DNA of 64,000 nt from Clarireedia homoeocarpa (GCA_001465935.1 LNKV01000020.1:1-64000); one strand, 5' to 3'. Shown: positions 24,074 through 37,725, numbered from the stretch's first letter. Numbers and translations are program-made. The notes: generated by a model from the sequence alone, not told the origin.

Positions 24074-24683
24074 ATCAAGTATGAAGGCCTGATAGATGCG
24101 GTAACATGGTAAGTTGTGGTACAGTTTGAAGCATTGGTAGCCGTTGTCGACTAAAAATACAATGGCCAAAGAATGAAGTATCCCTCCATTGTCTCATTGG
24201 GTGCCCTAGCGCAAAAGTGACTTCCGCATTTCGATAGATCTAATCCATGTCAATGCGAAATGTGATTGATCAGTCTATTGTACGGAAGTACGCATACTGT
24301 GGGTATTCGACGACATCACCAGACAAGTTATTACTCTACATATGTATTCACCGCGGGCAAAAGAGCTGCCCTCTATTTGAACTGTATCAGCTTTATGCTG
24401 ATGTGCTTTAGCCTTGTCTTTCGGGGCTAACCATTGGCGGACCGGCCACAGCATCAATAAAATAAAAGTATTGGAAGTACCTACCTTTTATCTCTTGCTT
24501 CACCGGACACTTCAACAATGTACTTGAAGTTTTATCGATCAGCACATATTTCCTGTTCGAGGAAAAACCAACGCGCTTGAATCATCTCTATTGCTCCAAG
24601 ATTTGGCGGTCGTTCTTTGGTTCGTAGCTTGCGTGCGCGCTGTTCATATAATCTTATGGTATTGACTCAAGCTTCTGATCTTG
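24074..24683. promoter_or_regulatory. Divergent promoter region TBC protein / MMS1-like gene
   Basis: The 610 bp between opposing start codons holds both promoters. One minus-strand reading extends the TBC protein upstream but has no ATG. Confidence 0.55.
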
Positions 24684-27600
24684 ATGGCTGCGCCGTTACA
24701 AACACAAATGCGAGTCGATGGACAATGGGTTACTAGAACCATAGATACTCAAACTCTCTTACGGCATCATAATCTCATGGACGCGAACGCAAAAGACGAT
24801 TTTATGGAAGTGGTGGAAAGTCCTTGCTATGGATTACTGACCCAGACAGTCATACCAAGTCCTGTGGTCCATTGGATTCTTCCAGTCAGACTTCGAGGAC
24901 CGGATCTGAATGATGTCGCTTTCATTGGCGTAAGTGGTTATCATATTTCAGGCGGTGCATGATTTTATGTTTCTAGTTTGTTAGGTCTATACGAACACCG
25001 CCCTATGAACTGGGCAAATTCTTACATGAGTATTGATGAAGTAATGCTATGCACAACTCAATTGTCGGCAGTTGATTGCCTACATAACGAGACTTTCCTA
25101 GCATTGCCCTCTCGTCAATCATTGGCGATGTGTCTGTTCACAAGCGAGCTGACTACTGGCTATTGTAGGACACATTTGTAGAGATTAAAGAGTTAAAAGC
25201 TGGTCCACATCTCCACGATGTCATTCGGAAGGATGACTTCGGGTTTCGAATTCGAAATGCTAGCGTTTTGGGCTCTTTGGACGCTCCTGACAGTGAGCAG
25301 CACTCGAAAACGCCTGGGGACTATGTCAAAAAGGAGACCGCCACCGATGTCGACATGATCGACCTTCCGGAAACAGGACATATCTCGCAACCTATCTCTC
25401 AACATCTACCTCCTCAGTTTCTGGTCCTGCAACTTGATTCTGGAGATTCTAGTGACACAGTATTCCTATTCCTTGATCATCAGAATGACGGCTCCTGGAA
25501 ATTCGTCTCAACCAAGCGACGTGTATCGAAGACTATGGATAAACTTCAAGCTGGCATGCATCTGGCAGTAGATCCTAGCTCGAGATATATGGCGATTGGC
25601 GGATCCGAGAAAGTTCTCACAATCCAGGCTCTTCATTCAAGATCGCAGCTTAATGAGCAATATGCTGCTGGTCACAAACTCAACTTTATTGAATCGCAAA
25701 GAGTCATTCTCTTTCACGGAGCAATCCTCAAGATGCAGTTTCTTCACCCACCAGTCGATGATGAATATGGCATCATTCTGCTTGTAATATTGTCTGTTCA
25801 TGACAAAATCCGCATGCAGTTATACAACTGGGAGGCTGGAGATGATTTAACTAGTCTGCGATCCAAGAGTTCCAATAAGAAGGGGCACATTATAAAAGAA
25901 ATGCCCCTTCTTCTCATTCCTTTGCGATTTGGGACTGCTTTTATATTAGTAAATGAAAGAACAATTGAGGTCTATGAAGGAATTCTCCATGGCGCCCCGA
26001 AATGCATACCGATTGAGCATTACCCCCGCCCACCAACTCAACTGTATCAAGGATCCGGGACACCTCTGTGGACGGCGTGGGCAAAACCTGTCCGCCTGTC
26101 TTATTATAGCGCAGTGAATGATGATATTTACCTTGTGCGAGAGGATGGAGCAATCTGTGTCCTGGAGGTCAGGAGCGATGACGACGTGTATGTTAGCGCT
26201 ACAATTGATATTGGTCCCCTTGAGTGCAATGTCGGGCAAACATTCACATGTCTTGACTACAAGGCGGGATATGACCGCTCGCATGGCGATCTACTAGTTT
26301 CGGGAGGTGATGCTAGCTTTGGTGGCACTTATCTTGTAAGTCGCATCGTGTGTTTTTTGCAACCTTTTCAATGGAAACGGTTCGACGCGGACTGACATCG
26401 CTTTCTTCAGGTACTGGCTAAGGAGGTGCCTCAAATTAAAGAGTACATTCAGAATTGGTCGCCAGCAATGGATCTTGTCACACTGAGCAGTAATTCGGAG
26501 CCTGACCTAGATATCCGTAGCAGACCAGATACCTTCACCCCTAACCCGGACTCTGTATTTGTATGTAGTGGAAAGGGTGCACAGTCATCTATCACAGAAC
26601 TAAGATGTGGTATTGAAGCCAAGCTAGGTCTAGAAATTCCGGGGATTGGGTATGTCACTAAAGTATGGGCATTGCCTTCGCATGTTGATTCCAAAGTCAA
26701 CCATGATGGTGACTTGATTTTGCTCTCATTTGCGGACAGATCAGCTGTCATTCATTTATCTTCTGATGCAATGGAAGGTACAGAGCTCGAACCGAGTGGT
26801 ACACAACTGGATTTGGAACACCGAACTATCGCGGCTGCTTGCAGCAAAGACAAGGCCATACAGGTTACCGAACAGTCAATTGTAATTCTTGATGCTGGAA
26901 ACAGGTACGTACAGTCTAAGTCGCGTTGGCCTTCTCACGTTCCCAATTATATTCTAGAAGGGAGGACACCATTGACAATTCACAATAGCACAACGCTTAG
27001 TGGCATCACATTGAAGGGCTTCCCCGACAGTCCAAACTCCGACAGCCTTACGCCGTCGATCATCAACGATGCCGTTATATGTGATGATAAGATATTGTTC
27101 ACAACTTATTTTGGAGAACAGCGCATGCTTCGTTACCTGCAGCCAATATTGGATAGCTCTACGAGTCCATCTGTGGTTCTTTACGCCCCATCGACTATTA
27201 ATACATGGACTGCGTCCGACAGACAGGTGACATGTGTATCAATGTTTGTATTAAATAACGACTTACATATTGTTACGGCGTGTTTGGAAAGTTCCGAGAT
27301 CTTGATATATCTGAACATCAGACCCACAAATGTCGATAGCCCGGGACATATTGTCAAATTAAAGATTCCAACTACTTACGACGGTCGTGTTCGCGATTTT
27401 GAGGCGTTGGGCAGCGTTGTTCTTGCTCACTCGGCTTCTTCTGATCACATCATATTGCTTTGTGGAACACGAAATGGCTGGGTCATTACTCTGGAATGTA
27501 CTAGGGCTCAAAAAACTCAATGGATTGTCAGCAAGTCTCGTTGTGATAGATTCGGCGCTACTGCGATAAGCTTGACTATGGACGAACAGAGAGGTCTCAT

Positions 27601-29203
27601 CAAGTCCTTCTTCGTAAGCTGTGATTCGAAGGTCTTCAATTTGTTACTAGATATCGGGGTTGCTGGAGCGGAGCAAGGGATTCAGCTCAAACAAAATCGT
27701 ATCTGGGCATCTGACGCTAGCAATCCTGCGATGAGACAACCACCTTTCAACTTCATATCTAGACTTGGGCCTGGACTAGCACTCAGTGGCCATGTGGTTC
27801 TAGCCTCAGATGACAATCTCCACTTGGCTGAGATGGGGAGTCAACGTAAGGTGATACCACGTCGAATTCTGCTCAAGGGAACGCCGTCTCGTTTCATCTA
27901 TTCCCAGAGTCTTCAGGTTTTCATCGTCGGCGCTACTACGGATGGCAGGAGCACACTTCATCTAGTAGATCCCGAGACAGGGGAAGACCTCGGGATACCA
28001 ACAAACAAGGCGCAGGAAGACCGGGAAGAATTTGTTGCTGGTTTAGGAAAGATTGACGAAAAGGTATTCTGTCTCTATGAATGGCCGTATATCAAGCAAG
28101 GCCATATGTATCATCACATTGTAGCTGGCACTAGTGACGGTAAGGTGGTAATGATTTCCGCTGTACACGACAGGTCCTCCACGACTTCTCCACTGAGTGG
28201 TCGAAGATCTATACGGTACTGGACCCGACACTTTTTTAAATGTGATGAGCCAGTGTATTCGGTGACGGGAGATTCTGAAGGGTTGTATTACTGCGCCAAA
28301 AATGTGCTGAACTATCAAGTTCTTGACCTCAACGAAAAGCGGTTTGTTCATATGGCAAAAGTGGAGCTGCAATCAGAGGCTACATCACTCTCATATGATG
28401 ATGGGAAAATATATGCCCTTACGAGACATCATTCACTACAAATAATACAGGTTGTTAAAGAAGATGGAAAAGTGCGGCTTGTCCCAAGGCATACCGATCA
28501 GTTTGCTCGCGAAGCGCTCCATCATCTTTCCATTGGCAACAAACCCGCAGAAGGAACGATAAAGGATCTTCAAATTCATCTGGTTTCGGATAGAGGAAAG
28601 TCAGTTGCCGGCTTATGGGCGAGTGACGAGATGGTGACAGAGACTATCGACACTATATTCGAAGTTAAGGTTCCTTCTTCAGTGCTTAGACTTCGATCAG
28701 CCAACTGTCGCCCACCGTGGGATCGAAGCTGGGACGTCAGTGAGATTGGCCAGAAATTTGAGGGTTTAGCTATTTCAAATGACACAAGATGCTCAGAAAT
28801 TCTTGGTCTAGGCATCGACGGCTCTCTGTTCCATTTTACAATGCTTCCGGAATCGTCATGGCGCTTCCTCAGGTATTTGGTCAATGTCGCGAAGAATTCG
28901 GAGCTTGTATGCGAGTACACTTACGACCATGACCCTATAGCCCTGGAGCCGGAAAGAAATCCAAAGATGATGCACGTAGATGGAGATATTATAAGACGTG
29001 TTTTGGATGGTCGCAAACTTGCAGCGTTGTTCTACATTGACCAATTTGAACGAAGGCAAGGAAGTGAAGCAATCTTTGCCAGATTCTGCGAGCTGCATGA
29101 TGCGATGCACAACGCGCCTTTGGGAGACTTGCAAAAGGACGTGCAGGCTTACCTTGAGGAGGCGTATACGGATTTGGAAGATTTTCTTAGACCAGTTTTG
29201 TGA
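24684..29203 (+). CDS. MMS1/DDB1/CPSF-A-family WD-like beta-propeller protein
   Basis: Exons 24684-24929, 25169-26335 and 26411-29203; 1401 residues. Size and pattern fit the family of triple-propeller proteins that includes DDB1, Mms1, CPSF160/Cft1 and SF3b130/Rse1. The N-terminal segment (PCYGLLTQTVIPSPVVHWILPVRL, then DTFVEIKELKAG and DFGFRIRNASVLG) resembles the MMS1_N region. The C-terminal part (about 900-1401), ending LGDLQKDVQAYLEEAYTDLEDFLRPVL, corresponds to the CPSF-A region. Such proteins act as adaptors in cullin ubiquitin ligases, RNA 3'-end processing or splicing. Which role applies here cannot be read from the sequence; it looks more like the fungal Mms1-type group than true Cft1 or Rse1. 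The first intron (239 nt) is long and may hide another exon. Confidence 0.8.
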
Positions 29204-30090
29204 CGGATTCATGGCGAGGAAAGGTGCCTTCTTTGGAACTGGGAAATAATGATGCATAAGTGATTTCTTTTAGTATATAATGCTCTATCGCGGAGGAGCA
29301 GTGGGCTTACGATACATGAACGTCTCAGGTCATGGCTTCATCAGTTTGCGATTTGCTTTGCTTTATCTTCGGTCATTCTGGAGACAGAATGATATGGCAT
29401 GGAAATTCTGAGGCGTATCACATCACATATCGAAGGATAATAGTCTTACTTTTACTCTTTAGAACCAGCGATTTGGCTACAAATATGTGCGGGCCGTTTA
29501 CGTGTAGTCTGTACAAGCAGTCGGGCATTTTGGCAACGAAATTGTTGCAATTACTGTCTTGTAGCATTTACAGAAACGAATCATTTAACAACTGCTGCCC
29601 CGCAGAATCCAACTATATCAATATCACATAAAGGAAAGACAGCAAAGCCGTCAAGGAGAGGGGAGAGGGGAGAGGGGGGAAGTAAACTCGCTTACACCCT
29701 TGCCTAGTGTGAAAGTGAACACGCAAATGCGCCGCCGCACAACTCAAATCAGAGAATCTGCCCCGCGTAACCAAATCGCCTGCCCGCCCACTTCAAAATC
29801 ATTAATTCACTCATTTTTCCAGTGTACAGTGAAGTTGTAAAATTCTTTTGAACCCTCTGAAATATCTGCTTTGGCATTCTTTAATTAGACTGTCAGGCTT
29901 ACGGCGAGACCTTGAATCTTCTTAAAAAGGCTAGCAGGCTGGTCGTCGAATATTTTAGACCTTTTCTCCATTAAATCCGCACAACCAATAAATCAATTTC
30001 GCCACATAGACAGGCAGACGACCCTCGGTTTACGATTTGTCTTTATCTTCCCCAAAAGAAAAAATATAACATCAATTACGCGACCTCAAA
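29204..30090. other. Spacer MMS1-like / eIF5B
   Basis: 887 bp: 3' UTR, a GGGGAGA-rich stretch at about 29655-29682, then AT-rich promoter and leader of eIF5B. No gene is supported. Confidence 0.6.
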
Positions 30091-33000
30091 ATGGCTCCAA
30101 AGAAGAAAAACAATAAGAAGAATGATGACTGGGAAGCGGAGTTGGGAGAGACACCTGAGCCTGTCAACGCAGCGACACCTGCAGAAGAGACCAAGGACTC
30201 TCCAGCCGAAGCTGACCCCGAAGATGAATTCCCCCAAGGAGGTCTAATGGCCATGATGCGCAAGAAACAGAAGAAGAGCAAGAAAGGAAAGCAAACTGAA
30301 GACTTTGTTGAGGGAGAGGACCCGCCAGCGGCAGATGGACAAGTTGATTCTCTTGCAGACAAGGCCCCTGTCGAAGCTTCAATAGACGACGAATTCGCAT
30401 TACCCGAGAAGAAAGGAAAGGGCAAGAATGCGCAAGCTAAAACTGCTAAAGCTGAAGATGCCGAAGATGATGAGAGAGGCGCTGATGGCAAGGTTTTGAC
30501 AAAGGCACAGAAGGAGAAGTTGAAGAAGGAGAGAGAGAAGCAAAGGAAGAAGGAGAATGTTCGTTGCCTGCTATATGAACTAAATGTGAACATTAGTTAA
30601 CATTCTGTTTAATAGGCTGCGAAAAAGAAAGGCGCTGCACCGGCAGCGAAGCCAGAAGTTGAGAAGCCAGTAGAGGAAGTGAAACCCGAAGTAGCCGCTC
30701 CAGCTGCACCAGCTGCACCAGCTAAAGGTGGCAAGGGCAAGAAGATTCCTGCCGCATTGGCTAAATTACAGGCACAACAAGAGGCATTGAGGAAGGCAGA
30801 AGAAGCAGCGGCGGCGGCGGAGGCGGCTGAGAAGGCTCGAATTGAGGAAGAAGAGCGTCGGGAGGCTGAGGAGGAGAAGAGGCGGGAGGAAGCTAAGGCT
30901 CTCAGGAAACAAAAGGAAAAGGAGAAGATTGAGCAGCAAAAGAGAGAGGGTACATACCTTACAAAGGCTCAAAGAGATGAAAAGCTTCGAAATGAAATGA
31001 AGTTGAAGCAGATGATGGAGGCTGGTGTAAAGGTGGGAGGTCTCGAAGGAGCAGAGAAGAAGAAGCCCGTCTATGACAACAAAAAGAAGAAGGGTGGAAA
31101 GAAGAACCCAGCTGAACTCAAGGTGAGAAATCTATTCGGATTGTTTTGAAGCGATTTCTAATAAGGTGCTAGGCTGAAGAAGAGAAGGCTCTCGCAGAAG
31201 CAGCTGAGCGAGCAAAATTAGAAGCTGAGCGAGCAGCTGCGGACGCTGCCGCCAAGGCAGAAAGAGAAGCTGCCGAAGCTGCCGCAAAGAAAGTTGATGA
31301 GGAAAGTGAGCTAGATGACTGGGAAGCTGCTGCAGATGAAGATGAAGGTGTCAAAGACAGCTGGGATGCAGACTCTGACGAGGAAAGCAAAAAGGCCGCA
31401 GACTCGACCAAACAACTACCGACTAGAGGAAAGAAGGAAGAAGAATCGGAATCTGAGGAAGAGTCTGAAGATGAGTCTTCTGAGGATGAAGAAGCTACAG
31501 CCCGAGAGTTGGCTGAGTTGAAGCGCAAAAAGGAAGCTGCTGAAAGACGTGAGAAGGCACACGAAGCCGCTATGGCAGCCAGATCCAAGGACAACTTACG
31601 TTCTCCTATTTGTTGTATTCTTGGACACGTCGATACCGGTAAAACCAAGCTCTTGGACAAAATCCGTCAAACCAATGTTCAAGAAGGCGAAGCTGGAGGT
31701 ATTACCCAACAAATTGGTGCTACATACTTCCCTGTAGATGCCATAAAGACCAAGGTTGCAGTAGTCAACCGCGACGACAGCTTCGACTTCAAGGTTCCTG
31801 GTCTTTTAGTCATCGATACCCCTGGTCACGAGTCTTTCTCCAACTTACGTTCTCGTGGTTCCTCGCTTTGTAACATTGCTATCCTTGTCGTTGATATTAT
31901 GCACGGTCTTGAACCTCAAACTTTGGAATCCATGAAACTTCTTCGAGACCGAAAGACGCCTTTCATCGTCGCTCTCAACAAGATTGATCGTCTCTATGGC
32001 TGGAAGAAGGTAGAGAACAATGGCTTCCAAGAGAGTTTGGCACTCCAGAATAAGGGTGTTCAGAATGAGTTTACAAAACGTTTGGCAGATACCAAGGTCG
32101 CCTTCGCCGAACAAGGATTCAACGCTGAGCTCTTCTACGAGAACAAATCTATGGCTCGATTCGTTTCTTTAGTGCCAACATCAGCTCACACTGGTGAGGG
32201 TATTCCCGATATGTTGAAGTTGATCATTCAACTCACCCAAGAGCGTATGGTTGGCTCCCTGATGTACCTCTCTGAGGTTCAATGTACAGTTCTTGAGGTC
32301 AAGGCCATCGAAGGTTTTGGTATGACCATCGATGTCATTCTCTCCAACGGTATTCTCAGAGAAGGTGATCGCATCGTGCTGTGCGGTGTTGATGGAGCCA
32401 TCACGACCAACATTCGTGCGCTGTTAACACCAGCACCACTGAAAGAACTCCGACTCAAATCCGCTTATGTGCATAATAAAGAAGTCAAAGCTGCTCTCGG
32501 TGTCAAGATCTCTGCACCCAACCTTGAAGGCGCTATCGCAGGTTCCAGGCTTATGGTCGTGGGTCCCGACGACGACGAATCCGACATCGAAGCCGAAGTT
32601 GAATCGGATCTCGGTGCACTCTTCAGCCGTGTCGAGAAATCTGGCCGTGGTGTCACCGTTCAAGCATCAACCCTTGGTTCTCTCGAAGCCTTATTGGATT
32701 TCTTGAAGGTTTCCAAGATCCCCGTTGCCAACGTGGGTATTGGACCAGTCTTCAAGAGAGATGTTATGAACTGTAGTATCATGCTGGAGAAACAAAAAGA
32801 ATACGCTGTTATGCTTTGCTTCGATGTCAAGGTTGATAAAGAAGCCCAGCAGTATGCTGATGAGCAGGGGATTAAGATCTTCACGGCGGATATCATTTAT
32901 CATCTCTTTGATGCTTTCACTAAACACATGGGACAAATTGCAGAACAGAAGAAGGAAGATGCCAAGTTATTGGCTGTTTTCCCTTGTGTGCTTTCTACTG

Positions 33001-33537
33001 TGGCAGTTTTTAATAAGACTAGTCCGATTGTTGTCGGTGTGGATGTCGTGGAGGGTAATTTGAGGATGCATACTCCTCTTGCGGCTGTTAGACAAAATGC
33101 CGTCACTGGTGTTAAGGAAATCGTTGGAATCGGTAGAGTGTAAGTTTCCCCCCAACCTATCATCCCCTATCATCTTTTCTATATTCCATATATTCACCCT
33201 ACCATCCTCCTCCTCCTCTTTCCTCCGTCACCCCCTGTCCCCTCGCAAACCTTAAACTCCTAACTGACTTACCATCTTCCCACAAAACAGAACCAGCATT
33301 GAACGTGATCACAAACAAGTACCGATCTGTAAAAAGGGCCAACCCTCAGTAGCAGTCAAGGTCGAGATGGGCAGCTCGCAACCGACGTACGGAAGACATC
33401 TGGAGGAAAAAGATACGTTGTATTCGTTGATTTCGAGACAGAGCATCGATACGTTGAAGGAGTTTTATCGTAGTGATGTTAGTAATGATGAGTGGTTGCT
33501 GATTAAGAAGTTGAAACCGCTTTTTGATATTCCGTAA
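30091..33537 (+). CDS. FUN12: Translation initiation factor eIF5B
   Basis: Exons 30091-30558, 30616-31122, 31173-33139 and 33291-33537; 1062 residues. The first about 460 residues are highly charged and low complexity, with Lys-rich blocks, Ala/Glu coiled coil and a Ser/Glu acidic run; this part is dispensable in other species. The GTPase core starts with LRSPICCILGHVDTGKT: P-loop Gly476-Thr483, G3 DTPGHE from Asp540, G4 NKID. Domains II-IV follow with GILREGDRIVLCGVDG and KAAL, ending DEWLLIKKLKPLFDIP. eIF5B joins the 60S subunit to the 48S complex. The last intron (151 nt, donor GTAAGT) falls within GIGRV-TSIERDHK. Confidence 0.97.
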
Positions 33538-34040
33538 GGTGGGGGAGGGGGAAGTGGGGTTAAAGGGGGTTGGGGGTTGAGGGGGGAGACGAGGGCAGAT
33601 GGGGAGCGGTATGAGGGGAAAATGGGAATGGGGTTGGGTGGGGATGGACGGGGATGAGGGAGTTGTGGTATGGGTGATTGTGGTATATGGGATAGCGAGT
33701 AGAGGAGTCTATCTAAAAGGGGAAAAGGGGATGAGGATGAGATGTTCCTGTAGATGAAAGAGAGAGGGCTCTATAACCGAGTTAAATGTATGTATGTATG
33801 ATGGATGGTAGCTAGCTTAAAAAGGGGAGACGAGAAGCGAACCGTAGGAGTTTACATCTGTTCATCTTACAGTTTAATGTGTTTGTGTGTTTTTATGTTT
33901 TTTTGGTTGTTTGTCGGTTGCTTGGCCAGCTAGCTAGTGAGTGCATGCTATGCTATGCTATGCTTTAGATGGTGAGGTGATTGTGGTTTTCTATGTGTAG
34001 TGGTGTTTGGGATATAAATATATATATCAGATACCCGAGG

Positions 34041-34190
34041 TTATTTATTTATTTATTTATTTATTTTTTTATTCTTTAAATTCCTTATTAATCGTACATT
34101 ATTATATCTGCAGAATTATTTATTCCATTTCCATTTCCATTTCCATTTCCATTTTCTTACCGTGCTGTGCTGTGCTGTGCTGTGTTGTGA
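34041..34190. repeat. Cluster of microsatellites (TTTA, CCATTT, GTGCT units)
   Basis: In sequence: TTTA repeats at about 34041-34065, ATTTCC repeats at about 34122-34157, and GTGCT repeats at about 34161-34187, all in the eIF5B downstream spacer. Confidence 0.85.
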
Positions 34191-34358
34191 ATATGTAAAA
34201 GTAATATAATATAATATCGTCTTGTGCAACTGCAACTGCAACTCTAACTGCGAGAGTAAGATGAGAGAGAGAGGGAGATTACTCTATACAGTACAGTACG
34301 GTGCGTCTCAGTTTTTATTTTTATTTTTTTTTATTTTATTTTTTATTTTTTGGAGGGG

Positions 34359-34381
34359 TTTTTTTTTTTTTTTTTTTTTTT
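34359..34381. repeat. Poly-T run, 23 nt
   Basis: Uninterrupted T run within a longer T-rich stretch starting near 34310. Confidence 0.95.
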
Positions 34382-34530
34382 GGTTTTTTTACGAGTAGTG
34401 GAATATAATGAATGTATTTGTGTATACGACACCGCCGTAATCCGGGAATCCTGCATAGGATTTTTTTTGGGTGTTGTAAGGATGGAGGGATGGAGGGATG
34501 GATGGAGGGATGGAAATGTTACTGTGGCAG

Positions 34531-34620
34531 TGAGTGGTAGTGAGTGGTAGTGAGTGGTAGTGAGTGGTAGTGAGTGGTAGTGAGTGGTAGTGAGTGGTAG
34601 TGAGTGGTAGTGAGTGGTAG
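34531..34620. repeat. 10-bp minisatellite, nine perfect copies
   Basis: The unit TGAGTGGTAG is repeated nine times without a mismatch and is followed by degenerate GTAGTGGTAG units. Confidence 0.97.
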
Positions 34621-35344
34621 TAGTAGTGGTAGTGGTAGGGCAGTGGTAGGGCAGTGGGTGAGAGCGAGAGTGAGAGTCAGTCGTATGGCATGGTATGGTA
34701 TCGTATCGTATCGACTCGGATCCTAATTAATCTCTATACTCTCTCGTACATTACGACGGATGGATTGATCGACATACGATGCGATACAGATGTGGCAAGC
34801 TGAGAGTTAAGCATAAATTGAGTGAGGATTGGATATGCTCTCTCACCTCTGCACAAGTAGGATTGATTGCTAAGGTAGAAGAAGTTGAGCGTGGTACGTA
34901 CTACCGTCCTTTCCTAGTCAGTTGAAACAAACGGATTGTAGTGAATGATCCTGGCCTGGCTGGATGGATGGATAAGTTCGTGCTCGTGCTCGTGCTCGGA
35001 AAAGGCAAGCAGAGCGAGATGAGACGAAGGAGCAAAAGTGGACTTGCGGCTTGCGGCTTGCGGCTTACGGATGTGCCTCAAGGATTCGTCATTCGATGTG
35101 GGTGTACAAAGTAGAAAAGATGTGAAAGTTCTCCTTTTTTTTTTCTCCCTCTGTCCTCACTCTACTTTCTGCCTTATGATGTTGTACTTTTTTTGTCCTA
35201 TGTTGCCTGACTATCAACTATTGACTACTAACTCCAACAACTAACCACTGACCACCGACTACCGACTGTGTCCGCTTGGGCAAGGCAGAGTGATCAATAA
35301 TCCAACCCTAAAGGTCTTCAAGGCCTGGAGGCTCTGTGAGAAGG

Positions 35345-35391
35345 AATTGTTTGTTTATATCTAATCTACAATTGTTTGTTTATATCTAATC
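35345..35391. repeat. Direct duplication of about 21 bp
   Basis: Two copies of ATTGTTTGTTTATATCTAAT are separated by a few bases. Confidence 0.85.
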
Positions 35392-35468
35392 AAGTAAATG
35401 TATGTACGGTATACAAAGGAGTATGAGTACAGTACAATAGAACTAACACAAACGGGCAACTGGCACCA

Positions 35469-35540
35469 ACCGACCGAATGACCGACTAACCGACTGAATG
35501 ACCGACTAACCGATTGACCGACTAACCGATTGACCGACCG
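35469..35540. repeat. Degenerate ACCGACTA/ACCGATTG array
   Basis: About eight units built on CCGACTAA, CCGACTGA and CCGATTGA alternate over about 70 bp. Confidence 0.85.
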
Positions 35541-36676
35541 CTCCGACTTACCGCGCCGCTTCTGTACCAGATAAAAACCTTTTTGCTTGCCAATGTTGCA
35601 TGTTTATGTTTTTATCGTTGATTGTCCTTATCCACCGCTATCTCCGTTTCTATCGACCCATCCCATCGTTTTATTCTAACCGGTACGGCTACCGATCCAA
35701 GTAAGATTACTAAAATAAAAGTCCGAGTCGAGAAAGATTGTCTAAGATTCCCAATGTACCATGAGCCATGAGCGATCACCGGTGGAGTTTTCTGTTCTTG
35801 TGCTGAGGATGTTTTAGAGATCTGAGGGGCTTGTGGACCAACACAATTGTCGCCGTGGTTCCCCCCCTGTGGCGTTTCCAAGGAGTGGAGCCGGGGCCTA
35901 TAAGCGCTAATATCTAATATCGAGAGGACGTTGGTGTGTTTGGAGTACGTACGGAAGTGTACTTCGTACCTTGTTCTTTCTTGTCATTGCGAATGCTGAC
36001 TGTGTGCGGGTCAGAGAGGACGACTGTGGCCGGTACAGTTTGGCCGTCTGTCCTGCTGCTGCACTAAGGGGCGTGGAGCAAAAACGTGCTGCAAGGCTTC
36101 TATATGTGTGATGACTTGCTTACTTAGCGACTTCTCGAGTCTTGGTACAGTATTCTGTTCTGTTCTGTTCTGTTCTGTTATGGCCCAACTTCTGACTCGA
36201 TGGTCTCTGTCGCCATCTACCTTGATAAAGATGTGCTTTGATGTGTGTGTTGGCCGTTGGCGTGAAAAATCCCGTGTCAGATTCTTCGGGCTACATGCTC
36301 TGTAGGGGCTGTACAGAACAATGAGCAACAATGAGTAAGACGATCTGGCCGAACAATGAGACCCTTTTGTCTCGTGGAATTGTTGATAGGAAATGCAAAA
36401 GAGAGAAGAGAAAACGTGCACCTCATGAATGGAGATGTATCATTTTAAAAATGTCCAAGATGGCTATAACATGTTCTATTATGATTATGATTCGGGTAAA
36501 TCCTAAGAAGGGTCAAGATGTACCTCTGTAAGAAAAAGTTCGTGTATGCAGTCACCAAAGGCAGAGGATTCCCCACATATAGCGTGGGAGACTTTGTCGG
36601 TGGTTTCGGCAGCCGGGGAAACCAACGAAATAAAAAAGGACCAAGAAGATAGAATCGGGCCTGGACTTCCCCATCC

Positions 36677-36681
<5 letters not shown>

Positions 36682-36711
<30 letters not shown>
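36682..36711. repeat. Poly-T run, about 30 nt
   Basis: Uninterrupted T run. A poly-A tail scar of an inserted retro-element is a possible origin, but no element body is recognised beside it. Confidence 0.95.
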
Positions 36712-36712
<1 letters not shown>

Positions 36713-37725
36713 GAAATTGCGTTGGTTGGTTCAGCACCGCTTTCGAGTCGGGTCGTCCGAAGTTGATACTTGTCGAGCTGCAATATGGGGCATGGAAAAT
36801 GGGACATGAGATGTGTTTAAGCTCCCCTTGGACTAACGCCGGCGCATAGGAGACTTGGAGACGCGAACAGAGATGGTTCGCACGCAGAAGAGAGAGAGGG
36901 AGAGGGGGGAGAGAGAGACATACTGGATCTGTCTATTCATAGTTACAGTATCACACAGTATCACACAGTACGTACCACCAACCATTCAAACGATGCAGCG
37001 TAGCATCTGACGAAAAGGATTGGGTGGCAGCCATTCTCCAGCCAGCCGTCATCACCACCGTCCATTTGGCCATTTCGTCTTATTCGCAACGTAACCGCAG
37101 AGCGCAGAGCACCAGAGACACAAGAAGAGCGGAGCAGTACGAAAGCGACCAATGGAACTTGTTGCATTCAGGAACTTGTTGCATTCAGCTCACGCATCGC
37201 TTAAGAATGGACACAGGCGCACACAGGCCAACCATGAATCAGGCTCGTCAGGATGTCCTTGACCATCTCCGGAAGCAGATCGAAAATGCAAATGCAAATG
37301 CAAATGACTATGTTCCCGCTTACTCGACGCGGTGGATTCGAAATTAGCCCTGGGACATGTGCACTGGTCGCTCGACATCCGTTTTGCTTTTCGGCCACTA
37401 AGAAGCAGGCAAAGAGATATAGACAAGGTTCGTGTGACTTGGACCTCTTCCCCCTCAGCCACTCATTCACACGGAAGTACTTTGCACGCAATCCATCAGA
37501 ACCATCTAACCATTTCTGGGCTAGCGGTACCAACCCCCAGTCCAAGTACTCAGTACGTTATGGGTAGAGCAAAACCGTCCAGAAGAGTCCGCATCCGTCG
37601 CAACTGCTACCACACCATACCCAGCAAGAGAGCAAGGGCATTACACAGCCAAGCAATGCGATTAAATTGCCCACGCCAAGAAGCTAGCCATGGCGCTTTT
37701 CCTCTCAGTCTCTGCTAAAGGTGCT

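Noticed and set aside
30072..30593. 173-codon Ser/Phe-rich minus-strand frame opposite eIF5B
   Set aside because: Mirror of Lys/Glu-rich coding sequence. Its composition follows directly from AAG/GAG codons on the other strand.
31169..31660. 163-codon Ser/Ala-rich minus-strand frame
   Set aside because: Same cause as above, antisense to the acidic part of eIF5B.
34531..34620. CRISPR-like array impression from regular repeats
   Set aside because: Direct tandem units without spacers, in a eukaryotic genome. It is a minisatellite.
36682..36711. Retrotransposon scar suggested by the poly-T run
   Set aside because: No target-site duplication, element body or reverse-transcriptase frame beside it. 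Several other T runs occur nearby, so simple slippage is enough.
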